This document shows, in pieces, positions 9,635-18,798 of a stretch of 64,000 nucleotides of DNA (positions are counted from its first letter, which is position 1; each line of letters begins with the position of its first letter). Origin of the DNA: Asparagopsis taxiformis (lineage: Eukaryota; Rhodophyta; Florideophyceae; Bonnemaisoniales; Bonnemaisoniaceae); NCBI GenBank assembly GCA_030407315.1, contig JALQPE010001985.1, forward strand, positions 46,384-110,383, given 5' to 3'. The notes under the pieces were generated by a model that searched no databases, was not told the origin of the DNA, and worked only from the letters and a program-made list of their open reading frames with translations. A program made the translations under genes and the position numbers.

Positions 9635-10432
9635 ATGTCCTCCCTACCAACTTTGGAACTTGATAATGCATCGTTCTAGAACCGCACGCTCATCACAACA
9701 GCTCATGACATGCAACTCGAGCATCTCCTCGACGCAGCAACTACCGCACCCAACGAACCTGCCGCTTTCGCGGAACAAAAACGAAAACAAGAACGCTTAA
9801 CTCTCCTCATCTTGTCCAGTCTACCGAAAAACATTTCATCCCGCCTCACTCAAGACAACCTCCAGCTCCCACCCTACCTCATGACGAATCACATCTTGAA
9901 CACAGTGCAAGAACTAACAGCGATTGACCACAGCTTACTGGAACAAACTGCACGAAACATCTCACTGGAATCTACAGAAGACATCGAGGAATACATATCC
10001 AAACATGAACAAATGCGAATCAAAATGCAAAATGCAAACTTCCCTGGAATCGAAAATGAAATCCTAACAGTCCAATTAATGATCCAAGGAATTCAACATA
10101 TAGACGCTCTTCAAACGACACATGAAATAATGATTCAAACGCCGCCACAAACCATCAGTGAATTCTCAACCAGACTTCACAGAGCAGCCAACTACATACA
10201 GTCTACAACAAAAACTACACCAACACGTTCAACCTACCACCATACCGAATCCAGTACCCCTCACGCCGGAACACGTCAAACCGCAGACATCCATATAATA
10301 ATTGGAACCCAAAAATTCAACGCAGCCCGAACCGCAGCCATAATCCTCAGACAAAATGGTGCTCCTATCATCATTCAAACACTCACAACAATCAAGAATG
10401 CAGAGTCCAAAACAATAATAGGCACCAAATGA
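9635..10432 (+). pseudogene. E3a gag, with in-frame amber
   Basis: Begins MSSLPTLELDNASF and meets TAG at 9677-9679, at the place where the related E6 Gag has tryptophan (FPIW). It then runs open to 10432 through a copia Gag region (RLTLLILSSLPKNIS, IENEILTVQLMIQGI). The nucleocapsid knuckle WCSYHHSNTHNNQEC (C-X2-H-X4-H-X4-C, 10357-10401) lies in the Pol frame, so a frameshift must lie upstream, about 10190-10350. The ATG/TGA overlap at 10429-10432 is then a by-product of that shift. All E3 copies covering it share the amber. Confidence 0.8.
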
Positions 10433-12510
10433 ACGAAATAACGTACCCGGATAACAACTATAGAGATCCATATACTACATTGTATGACAACAACAATTTG
10501 CACAACTCCACTGACCAGACTGCAGAAGAACGTAAGTACTTTATCCTCGACTCTGGTGCTGACCCTTCTCATCTTAACACGCCACACCATGGAACTCGAC
10601 CATTATCCGCACCAAGATTCACTACTACAGCCGCTAACCACCGCCATATCATCACCCACCGTGGCAACACACAGATTCCCACACCGACGATAAAACTCAA
10701 CATTAGCGACGCTGTCGTATCACCAGACATCGTCCACAACCTTATCTCTGTGCACACCGTAGCTAGTACCCATGGACCCGTCACATTCACAACGGATGCA
10801 GCTTACATCGGCACGACCAACCAGCCCACAACTCACAAAATAGCTTCATACAAGAATGGGCTTTACATTGTCGACAATAAACACGCCGGTCATAACCCGT
10901 ACCAGTTCCAATGCAACAACACTCAATCTACGTTGCAAAATATGTCGAACAGCAAATCTACACAAACAACCAAAACCCGCAGAACAAGACAACCACCAGC
11001 TGCCGACGCACCATCGCAAAACACCCGATCGAAACAAAAAACCGTACCATGGACTCGACCCTGGAGAACAAGCAACAAAAATCAGAAACCAGGAAATCGA
11101 TCACCAAACAATACAACACGAAAACAATCTATCAAAGCACCCACTAACACTAATCACCACTCTGAAACAAGCCAAAATCCAACCAAAACCCGCACCACAA
11201 CTCCAACGAAACCAGTCTCCAACCCCGCGCACCAATCGTCAGATATGCGCCCATTACCCGCACTATTCAGACGCAACACGGCAAAGCAGACAAATAAAAT
11301 ACCGCAGATACAAGCCACCACCAATATCAAATCCAACAAAAGACACCAGCTCACTATCCCAGAAAACCCCATCTACCCTTCTGCGCAGCACAATCTGCAC
11401 CTCCAATTTGGTCTTGCCAACCCGAGAACAATCCGTCGCATGTGCAAGACAAAATCATTTCCTGCCCTAGAACCATATGACGCACTACCGGCCAGTCACA
11501 TGACATGTAGCTCATGTGCAACCGGAAAACTGAAAGCAGCAACCCACAAACCCACAATCCATCGCCACCCAATTGGACACCACATCTCCTCCGATATATG
11601 CGGTCCAATATCGCCCACATCCAAACAAGGAAACCGGTACTTCACAACCTTTATTGACACTAACACACGGTACATAACAGTCTACTGCACTCCCGACCGC
11701 ACCACGATACCGCAAATTGTAGCGCACCACATGGAATATGTCCATACAATCCTCGGCCAATATCCACGTTTCCTTAGGTCAGACAATGCCAAGGAATATA
11801 CTTCCCGTGCAACAATTGAACAGCTCAAAAGCAGAGGTATTCAGCACATCACCACCGCCCCATATCACCCACAACAAAATAGCATTGCGGAACACATTAA
11901 CCAAACACTCATGGATATGGTACGTGCCACACTCCATCACAGTGGACTTGACGCCTCCCACTGGCAAGACGCACTTCTAGAAGCTGTTTTCAAAAAGAAC
12001 ATCACACTCCATTCATCCACCAATGCCATTCCACACACCCAATGGTATAACACTCCTGCAAAAGTCAAAAAGCTATTCGCATTCGCACAACTTGGATACG
12101 CACCGCGATTCGCTCCGAAAACAAAACTTGAACCTCGGGGAACATTATACCGCTATATGCATGGCATAGACCAAGACACCATCATGGTCCAGAACACTCT
12201 TACTCAACAATATACAAAAATACCAACAATCGACTTTCATCCTTACACCACCTGCTCTGACCCTACAGCGACAACGAACATGGTATTCCAGGCCCGAACC
12301 AAGCAACGATTCACACCTCCACCACCCCACACTATAATGGAAACCACACCAGCACCGAAAAACCACCGGCAAGCTAGAAAATACCCCGACGCACACTTAT
12401 GGGCAAAGGCACATGATACGGAACTCCACAAACTAGACCATATGAAAGCCATCCACTGGCTTGAACCGGAAAAATTCCCAACAATACCAAACCACTCCCA
12501 CTCACCATGA
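10429..12510 (+). CDS. E3a protease and integrase
   Basis: A 693-codon open frame. Protease: FILDSGADPSH, Asp about residue 41. A long basic, Thr/Asn/Lys-rich region follows. Integrase zinc region: HLQFGLANPRTIRRMC...CSSCATGK; the second histidine normally in the GH pair (GHANP in E6) is leucine, so the HHCC zinc site is incomplete. The catalytic core has SSDICGP (Asp about 389), RSDNAKE (about 452) and IAEHIN (Glu about 488), spacing D-62-D-35-E. The frame fails near 12495, before RT. Confidence 0.87.
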   Translation: MNEITYPDNNYRDPYTTLYDNNNLHNSTDQTAEERKYFILDSGADPSHLNTPHHGTRPLSAPRFTTTAANHRHIITHRGNTQIPTPTIKLNISDAVVSPDIVHNLISVHTVASTHGPVTFTTDAAYIGTTNQPTTHKIASYKNGLYIVDNKHAGHNPYQFQCNNTQSTLQNMSNSKSTQTTKTRRTRQPPAADAPSQNTRSKQKTVPWTRPWRTSNKNQKPGNRSPNNTTRKQSIKAPTNTNHHSETSQNPTKTRTTTPTKPVSNPAHQSSDMRPLPALFRRNTAKQTNKIPQIQATTNIKSNKRHQLTIPENPIYPSAQHNLHLQFGLANPRTIRRMCKTKSFPALEPYDALPASHMTCSSCATGKLKAATHKPTIHRHPIGHHISSDICGPISPTSKQGNRYFTTFIDTNTRYITVYCTPDRTTIPQIVAHHMEYVHTILGQYPRFLRSDNAKEYTSRATIEQLKSRGIQHITTAPYHPQQNSIAEHINQTLMDMVRATLHHSGLDASHWQDALLEAVFKKNITLHSSTNAIPHTQWYNTPAKVKKLFAFAQLGYAPRFAPKTKLEPRGTLYRYMHGIDQDTIMVQNTLTQQYTKIPTIDFHPYTTCSDPTATTNMVFQARTKQRFTPPPPHTIMETTPAPKNHRQARKYPDAHLWAKAHDTELHKLDHMKAIHWLEPEKFPTIPNHSHSP

Positions 12511-13997
12511 CTTACCGCTATAAACGCAATCCAGACGGTACAATCGAGGAACGCAAAGCACGGTGCGCCGTTCGCGGAGACCTTATGATTCCCACACCCA
12601 TTACAACCCATCTGAGACTGCCATTTTTGCAGCTGATAAAACTACAATTCGCATGCTCATAGCACATGCAACTGCCAACAACCTGGCTACCGAACACCTT
12701 GATATATCATCCGCATTCTTACACGAACAATTTGACCATACCCAACCGGTTTATATCAAACAATGCCCACTCTTCGACGGCTCATACATCCACCCTGAAT
12801 CAGTTGGGCAATTACAAGGCAATCTATACGGTACCAGACAAGCAGGAAAGATATTCTGTGATGGAACACGTCACTTTCTGGAATCTCATGGATACAGCCA
12901 AGCGAAATCAGACCCCTGTCTATACTACAAATCAACACCTCATCAGCACATTATAATGGCCATCACTATAGATGACTTCTTCGTGTGCGCTTCTAATACT
13001 CAACTCATCACCTCACTTTATACCACGCTCGCAACCAAGTACAAAATCAAACGACTTGGACGCCCTACCAAATACCTCAATTGGCACTTATCATATGATG
13101 AATCCGGCACTCACCTATCCCAACCCTACATCGTCAAATCCGTGATCACCAAAACGAAAATGGAAACCGCTCAACACTCTACACTCTGATGGCATTGACC
13201 TATCACCACCATCCAACTCCGAACAGATCGACAACACAATTGCCTCCACTTACCGCGAAGTATTAGGTGAGCTCCGATACCTCACAGATTCCACACGCCC
13301 CGATATACAGTTTTACACTAATTTCCTAGCACGTGCCAACCAAAAACCAACCACTCGTCACTGGAAGCTTCTTGAAAGGCTTATAAGATTCCTCAAAGCC
13401 ACACCCAATCATGGAATATCATATTCGAACAAGCCAACAAAAGAAGCACTAATAACATACACAGATGCCGACTTTGCAAACGCCAAAGAAACTCGCAAAT
13501 CAATTTCTGGCTCTGTCCACACACTCCACGCTGCACCAATATACTGGACATCCCAACGCCAATCGTTAGTTGCAGTTAGCACTTGCGAAGCAGAAACAAT
13601 TGCAGCCAGCGAAGCAACCAGACAAACAAACTGGTTAGGTGACATGCTAAAAGAGCTTGGTATCCTTCCTCCAAACAAACGTATATTAACCTACACGGAC
13701 TCTCAAGCTACCCTCCAAATATCAACAACCATTGGCCCAACCAAAAGACGCAAGTTCATTGACATTCGCCACCGTCATGTCCTAGACAACATCAAAACAC
13801 AGCGAATCGACCTTCAATATCTCCCATCGGAAGATATGTTAGCCGACATCTTCACTAAGCCTCTCACGAAACGTCCCTTTGACAAACTGACTGCTCTACT
13901 ACGAATCATGCCAGCACCAACCCAACCAAAACAAATTGCACTGAGTGCAAGCGAGTCTCGCCGACCCTTGGCGACAGGGGGGCTGTCAGGATGCTAA
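12511..13997 (+). pseudogene. E3a reverse transcriptase and RNase H, frameshifted
   Basis: RT and RNase H spread over three frames, with shifts near 12495, 12595 and 13165. RT landmarks: RCAVRGDL, LDISSAFLHEQF, GNLYGTRQAGKIF and MAITIDDFFVCA, with threonine in place of the YxDD tyrosine. RNase H landmarks: YTDADFANAKETRKSISG, STCEAETIAASEA, TYTDSQA, then DMLADIFTKPL. The frame stops in the first LTR-start motif (TGCTAA). The enzyme would copy element RNA to cDNA in particles; this copy could not encode it unbroken. Confidence 0.85.
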
Positions 13998-14034
13998 CTC
14001 ATCAAAGTCGCCAAGCGCCAGCTCGCCAGAGAGC
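13967..14034 (+). other. E3a polypurine tract and hairpin leader
   Basis: CTTGGCGAC (13967-13975) pairs perfectly with GTCGCCAAG (14007-14015). The 31-nt loop holds the polypurine tract AGGGGGG (13976-13982) and the first LTR-start motif TGTCAGGATGCTAACTCAT (13984-14002). The second motif copy starts 48 bp on at 14035 and is preceded by AGC, not TGT. The leader is absent from the 5' LTR. Confidence 0.75.
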
Positions 14035-14193
14035 CAGGATGCTAACTCATGCCACGAAATAATTGCAACCAACAGTGTCGGCAAAAGACGACACGCAACA
14101 AATAATTTACAAGAACCAAACTTACCCAACAGTATAAATAGTGTACAGCAAACATCAAAGTAAAAGAGGCAAGAGATCCTCATCGCTTCAACA
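14032..14193 (+). repeat. E3a 3' LTR (body)
   Basis: Aligns with the 162-bp 5' LTR. It differs at its first bases, AGCCAGG in place of TGTCAGG, so the terminal TG is missing at this internal boundary. If counted from the polypurine tract it would be 210 bp (13984-14193). Confidence 0.85.
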
Positions 14194-14198
14194 GGATA

Positions 14199-14660
14199 CG
14201 CCAGTCAGACAAGCAGCCCAGCTTCCCATGAGTCACCCGGGTAGGACCCTGCCTGTCGGAAGCACTGCCTTTCTGCGGGAGGTCACTATCGGACGGCAGT
14301 CCATGCCCTTGGTTGTTACCCGATAGCAACGTATGGTAAACAGACTTGGTCAGTTTTTACACTCTGAATAGAATGTAAGCAAGCAGTAGCGTAGTCAGCG
14401 AGCAAGGTGGAACGAGCGAGCGGTGGGTGAGTGGGGCGCGTGTGTGGGACATGCAAAGGGAAAAAGGAGCGTGGAACTGCGACAGAAAGAAGTGGAGAGC
14501 TTGGAAATTTTTCGAGAATTGAAGAGTAACAGCAACGCAGCCTCTGGGTTGAACTTTGTTGTTTGCTCTATAACTCCATAATATCTTACCATGGAAAGTA
14601 GAGCGGTAAAGGGGATGGCTGGTAGATATAGTAACTTATACAGGCGAGCAACTCACCGAC
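14199..14660 (+). other. Palindrome inner tail, no identified gene
   Basis: 462 bp between E3a and the palindrome spacer, repeated inverted at 16649-17110. A 40-codon stretch at about 14199-14326 (LPVGSTAFLREVTIGRQS) looks protein-like but has no start of its own and I do not recognise it. Confidence 0.5.
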
Positions 14661-15147
14661 GGCGGGCTATCCAGGACGGCGGGTCCCGCGAGTTAAAGTA
14701 GATAGCTACGACGCAGACCTTAAAGACAGGTCCCTTGATCCGAATCGGTCGTGAGATATCGGCACTGCCCTCATTCGCAAGGGGTTTGGTCGAGAAGGTT
14801 GAAGTCATTCACCGGTATACTACATTCCATTGGAAGAGTGAACGACCAAAGCGCATAATCCATTGCTCAGGGTTCACATTGAGCCCGGAGAAGTGTGAAC
14901 TGAGCATAGATGTCGACTGACTCGTAGACTTAGTCTTTAGAAAATATTATGTACAGTCTGGACAAATATTATTTCCGACATGTCTCCATTATCGAATTCC
15001 TTTTACGCGCTGGTGACGTAAATAATCATTCGCCTTCAATCAGAGCGAGAACCTTTTGAAATCACGTCGACTAGTGGCTTGGAATCATTAAAAAGAATAG
15101 CAGAGACGTTTCGGCCAGAAAGTAGCTGTTTGAACTCTTCGGAACGC
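14661..15147. other. Palindrome spacer, left part, no gene seen
   Basis: 487 bp present once per palindrome. It holds only short ORFs (the longest, 14735-14920, has 61 codons) without motifs. Confidence 0.5.
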
Positions 15148-15935
15148 TGTCGGATGATCATACCACTAGTACACCTTCACGCATTACAGTACACATTTTG
15201 AACAGTATTTTAAGCTCGACGACGACGCCATTCACATGAAATAATAGATATCGATCACATTCATCCTCATAATCAATAGATTATGAGCCCAGACGCTGAC
15301 TAGCCGAACAACTCTTTCTCCCCACCCACCTTTTGAACGCAGCGACACCTCACCGACACCATACCGAAACCAACCAACCCCACCGCACACGAAATTCGTC
15401 GCCAACGATATTCTCCGCAATGACAACGACAGTTCGAACTCCAATCTCTTTCCTCTTACCTATCATGTCAACACCTTATCGAACCCCCAAATTCCCCTCT
15501 TCCCACACCAATCTCCATGTCTCACCCTACCAACCAATCAACAACAAAACAAATCACCGATTCCCATGTTCCTCTCCTTACCAGAACTAACCTCATACAA
15601 TGGTGCCACACCATCGACAACCACGCCACACTACACGATCTAATCAATTTTGTGACAGGTCCCATACCTACCACTCCCACAGAACCACTGGAAAGACAAG
15701 ATCAAAAGAGAAAAATGGCACTAGTCAGTCTCTTGGTCTTACCAAACATATCACAAGACATCATCTCCACTTTGAGGTCCACCACACTCAACAGTCCCAC
15801 CCCCACCATATACATCCATGTCAAGGACAAATTATTCACAGAAGCACCAAAACAATCAGAAGCCAGCCTACGAAGGAGAGCGGACCAACTTAAGTACAAC
15901 GCCGCGGACAGCATACAAACATATATAGACCGCAG
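15148..15935 (+). mobile_element. Truncated copia E5 (E1 family): LTR and gag start
   Basis: A 131-bp 5' LTR (15148-15278), a primer site (GATTATGAGCCCAGACGC, 15279-15296) and the N-terminal part of gag in the frame opened at 15517 (LLTRTNLIQWCHTIDNH, later QSEASLRRRADQLKYNAADSIQTYI). At about 15935 the Gag frame leaves the family pattern and unrelated sequence follows. The primer site keeps ATG, but that ATG opens only a six-codon upstream ORF ending at TAG. Confidence 0.8.
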
Positions 15936-16648
15936 CTGTCTTGACAATAATGGATCTTTCACCGGGCGAGATGCAACATAGAATGTAGTGTTGCTTAGTG
16001 GAAGCGAACTACCATGTCTTATAAGCAGTTCTACTCCAGGCGTAACTTGCTTATCACATTCCACAAAGATTTTGTTGCCTCCAGAGTCTTGCTCTACTGC
16101 CAAACTATACCGAAGAAGTTTGGGAAACGTGCTTACTTTGATATCTGCACCTGTCAAAAATCACACAAAGTCTGAGGTACAACCTTAGCACTAATTGAAG
16201 GTTAGGTGTACAAGTATTGCTCTCCGTTACAATCTCGGTGAGTAAACGCTGTGGAGTAGTCGTCCTGTAGCAATATTAGTGTGAGCAACACGTTGAGGTC
16301 CAAAGGTCTGGCTGGCGCGGTGTTGATCAGACTTGTTCTCTTCTCCTTCGAAACGCTGATGCATCCGTATGCGTATGATAGTACGCTGCGTGGTTCTTAA
16401 CGCCGCGAAGGTCTCGAGCTAGTAATCAGCGACTACTTTCGTCTCCGGAGATCAGCAAATGCTGGACTAACAAGTAAATGCTAGAATGGTTGTTGAACTT
16501 GGGTCTTGGTAATTTCTTAATCGTTGTTGTTTCGTCTCAGAGACGCAACGCAAACAGATAGCTTTATTAGTAACATAGAAGCGGCGGCGGCCGCCGGTAG
16601 TGAATATACAGCTAATCAGTTTGATTAGTTATCGTGGGGTGTACAGTT
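15936..16648. other. Spacer right part; possible gene fragment on minus strand
   Basis: A minus-strand frame, 16157 to about 15936, reads MTGADIKVSTFPKLLRYSL, then VECDKQVTPGVELLIRHGSS and YVASRPVKDPLL, which looks like real protein but matches nothing I know. It abuts truncated E5, so the join is probably a recombination or deletion breakpoint. A GCGGCGGCGGCCGCC palindrome lies at about 16583. The remainder shows no gene. Confidence 0.4.
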
Positions 16649-17311
16649 GTCGGTGAGTTGCTCGCCTGTATAAGTTACTATATCTACCAGCCATCCCCTT
16701 TACCGCTCTACTTTCCATGGTAAGATATTATGGAGTTATAGAGCAAACAACAAAGTTCAACCCAGAGGCTGCGTTGCTGTTACTCTTCAATTCTCGAAAA
16801 ATTTCCAAGCTCTCCACTTCTTTCTGTCGCAGTTCCACGCTCCTTTTTCCCTTTGCATGTCCCACACACGCGCCCCACTCACCCACCGCTCGCTCGTTCC
16901 ACCTTGCTCGCTGACTACGCTACTGCTTGCTTACATTCTATTCAGAGTGTAAAAACTGACCAAGTCTGTTTACCATACGTTGCTATCGGGTAACAACCAA
17001 GGGCATGGACTGCCGTCCGATAGTGACCTCCCGCAGAAAGGCAGTGCTTCCGACAGGCAGGGTCCTACCCGGGTGACTCATGGGAAGCTGGGCTGCTTGT
17101 CTGACTGGCGTATCCTGTTGAAGCGATGAGGATCTCTTGCCTCTTTTACTTTGATGTTTGCTGTACACTATTTATACTGTTGGGTAAGTTTGGTTCTTGT
17201 AAATTATTTGTTGCGTGTCGTCTTTTGCCGACACTGTTGGTTGCAATTATTTCGTGGCATGAGTTAGCATCCTGGCTCTCTGGCGAGCTGGCGCTTGGCG
17301 ACTTTGATGAG

Positions 17312-18798
17312 TTAGCATCCTGACAGCCCCCCTGTCGCCAAGGGTCGGCGAGACTCGCTTGCACTCAGTGCAATTTGTTTTGGTTGGGTTGGTGCTGGCA
17401 TGATTCGTAGTAGAGCAGTCAGTTTGTCAAAGGGACGTTTCGTGAGAGGCTTAGTGAAGATGTCGGCTAACATATCTTCCGATGGGAGATATTGAAGGTC
17501 GATTCGCTGTGTTTTGATGTTGTCTAGGACATGACGGTGGCGAATGTCAATGAACTTGCGTCTTTTGGTTGGGCCAATGGTTGTTGATATTTGGAGGGTA
17601 GCTTGAGAGTCCGTGTAGGTTAATATACGTTTGTTTGGAGGAAGGATACCAAGCTCTTTTAGCATGTCACCTAACCAGTTTGTTTGTCTGGTTGCTTCGC
17701 TGGCTGCAATTGTTTCTGCTTCGCAAGTGCTAACTGCAACTAACGATTGGCGTTGGGATGTCCAGTATATTGGTGCAGCGTGGAGTGTGTGGACAGAGCC
17801 AGAAATTGATTTGCGAGTTTCTTTGGCGTTTGCAAAGTCGGCATCTGTGTATGTTATTAGTGCTTCTTTTGTTGGCTTGTTCGAATATGATATTCCATGA
17901 TTGGGTGTGGCTTTGAGGAATCTTATAAGCCTTTCAAGAAGCTTCCAGTGACGAGTGGTTGGTTTTTGGTTGGCACGTGCTAGGAAATTAGTGTAAAACT
18001 GTATATCGGGGCGTGTGGAATCTGTGAGGTATCGGAGCTCACCTAATACTTCGCGGTAAGTGGAGGCAATTGTGTTGTCGATCTGTTCGGAGTTGGATGG
18101 TGGTGATAGGTCAATGCCATCAGAGTGTAGAGTGTTGAGCGGTTTCCATTTTCGTTTTGGTGATCACGGATTTGACGATGTAGGGTTGGGATAGGTGAGT
18201 GCCGGATTCATCATATGATAAGTGCCAATTGAGGTATTTGGTAGGGCGTCCAAGTCGTTTGATTTTGTACTTGGTTGCGAGCGTGGTATAAAGTGAGGTG
18301 ATGAGTTGAGTATTAGAAGCGCACACGAAGAAGTCATCTATAGTGATGGCCATTATAATGTGCTGATGAGGTGTTGATTTGTAGTATAGACAGGGGTCTG
18401 ATTTCGCTTGGCTGTATCCATGAGATTCCAGAAAGTGACGTGTTCCATCACAGAATATCTTTCCTGCTTGTCTGGTACCGTATAGATTGCCTTGTAATTG
18501 CCCAACTGATTCAGGGTGGATGTATGAGCCGTCGAAGAGTGGGCATTGTTTGATATAAACCGGTTGGGTATGGTCAAATTGTTCGTGTAAGAATGCGGAT
18601 GATATATCAAGGTGTTCGGTAGCCAGGTTGTTGGCAGTTGCATGTGCTATGAGCATGCGAATTGTAGTTTTATCAGCTGCAAAAATGGCAGTCTCAGATG
18701 GGTTGTAATGGGTGTGGGAATCATAAGGTCTCCGCGAACGGCGCACCGTGCTTTGCGTTCCTCGATTGTACCGTCTGGATTGCGTTTATAGCGGTAAG
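17312..18798 (-). pseudogene. E3b reverse transcriptase and RNase H, frameshifted
   Basis: Same motifs and same three frameshifts as E3a, including TIDD at the RT active site. Confidence 0.83.

Larger units (their letters stand above)
9400..14193 (+). mobile_element. Ty1/copia element E3a
   Basis: 4794 bp with target duplication GGATA at 9395-9399 and 14194-14198. It has a 162-bp 5' LTR, a primer site, gag, pol, a polypurine tract and a 3' LTR preceded by a 48-bp leader. Three further copies exist: E3b (inverted, 17116-21909, same length), E3c (53959-58752) and partial E3d (61675-64000). All share the same coding breaks and target duplication, so they were copied by segmental duplication and not by transposition. 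Confidence 0.94.
2700..14660 (+). repeat. Palindrome left arm
   Basis: This arm is the reverse complement of 16649 to about 29200. It contains E2, which is missing from the right arm; the right arm contains E7, which is missing here. Without these two insertions both arms are about 7.3 kb. The inner edge is sharp at 14660/16649; the outer edge lies within or near Cys-rich genes A and B, where copy B begins to differ. Confidence 0.85.

Noticed and set aside
10429..10432. ATGA overlap of gag stop and pol start in E3, resembling coupled translation
   Set aside because: The nucleocapsid knuckle (10357-10401) already lies in the pol frame upstream of this ATG, so the overlap is the result of an earlier frameshift in an originally continuous frame.
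13984..14050. The 48-bp repeat at the E3 3' LTR as a simple chance tandem duplication in one copy
   Set aside because: E1, E2, E4, E6 and a relic have the same layout with unrelated leader and motif sequences.
14661..16648. Palindrome as a pure sequencing hairpin artefact
   Set aside because: A unique 2-kb spacer separates the arms and each arm carries a different private insertion (E2, E7); misassembly of the tandem copy is still possible.
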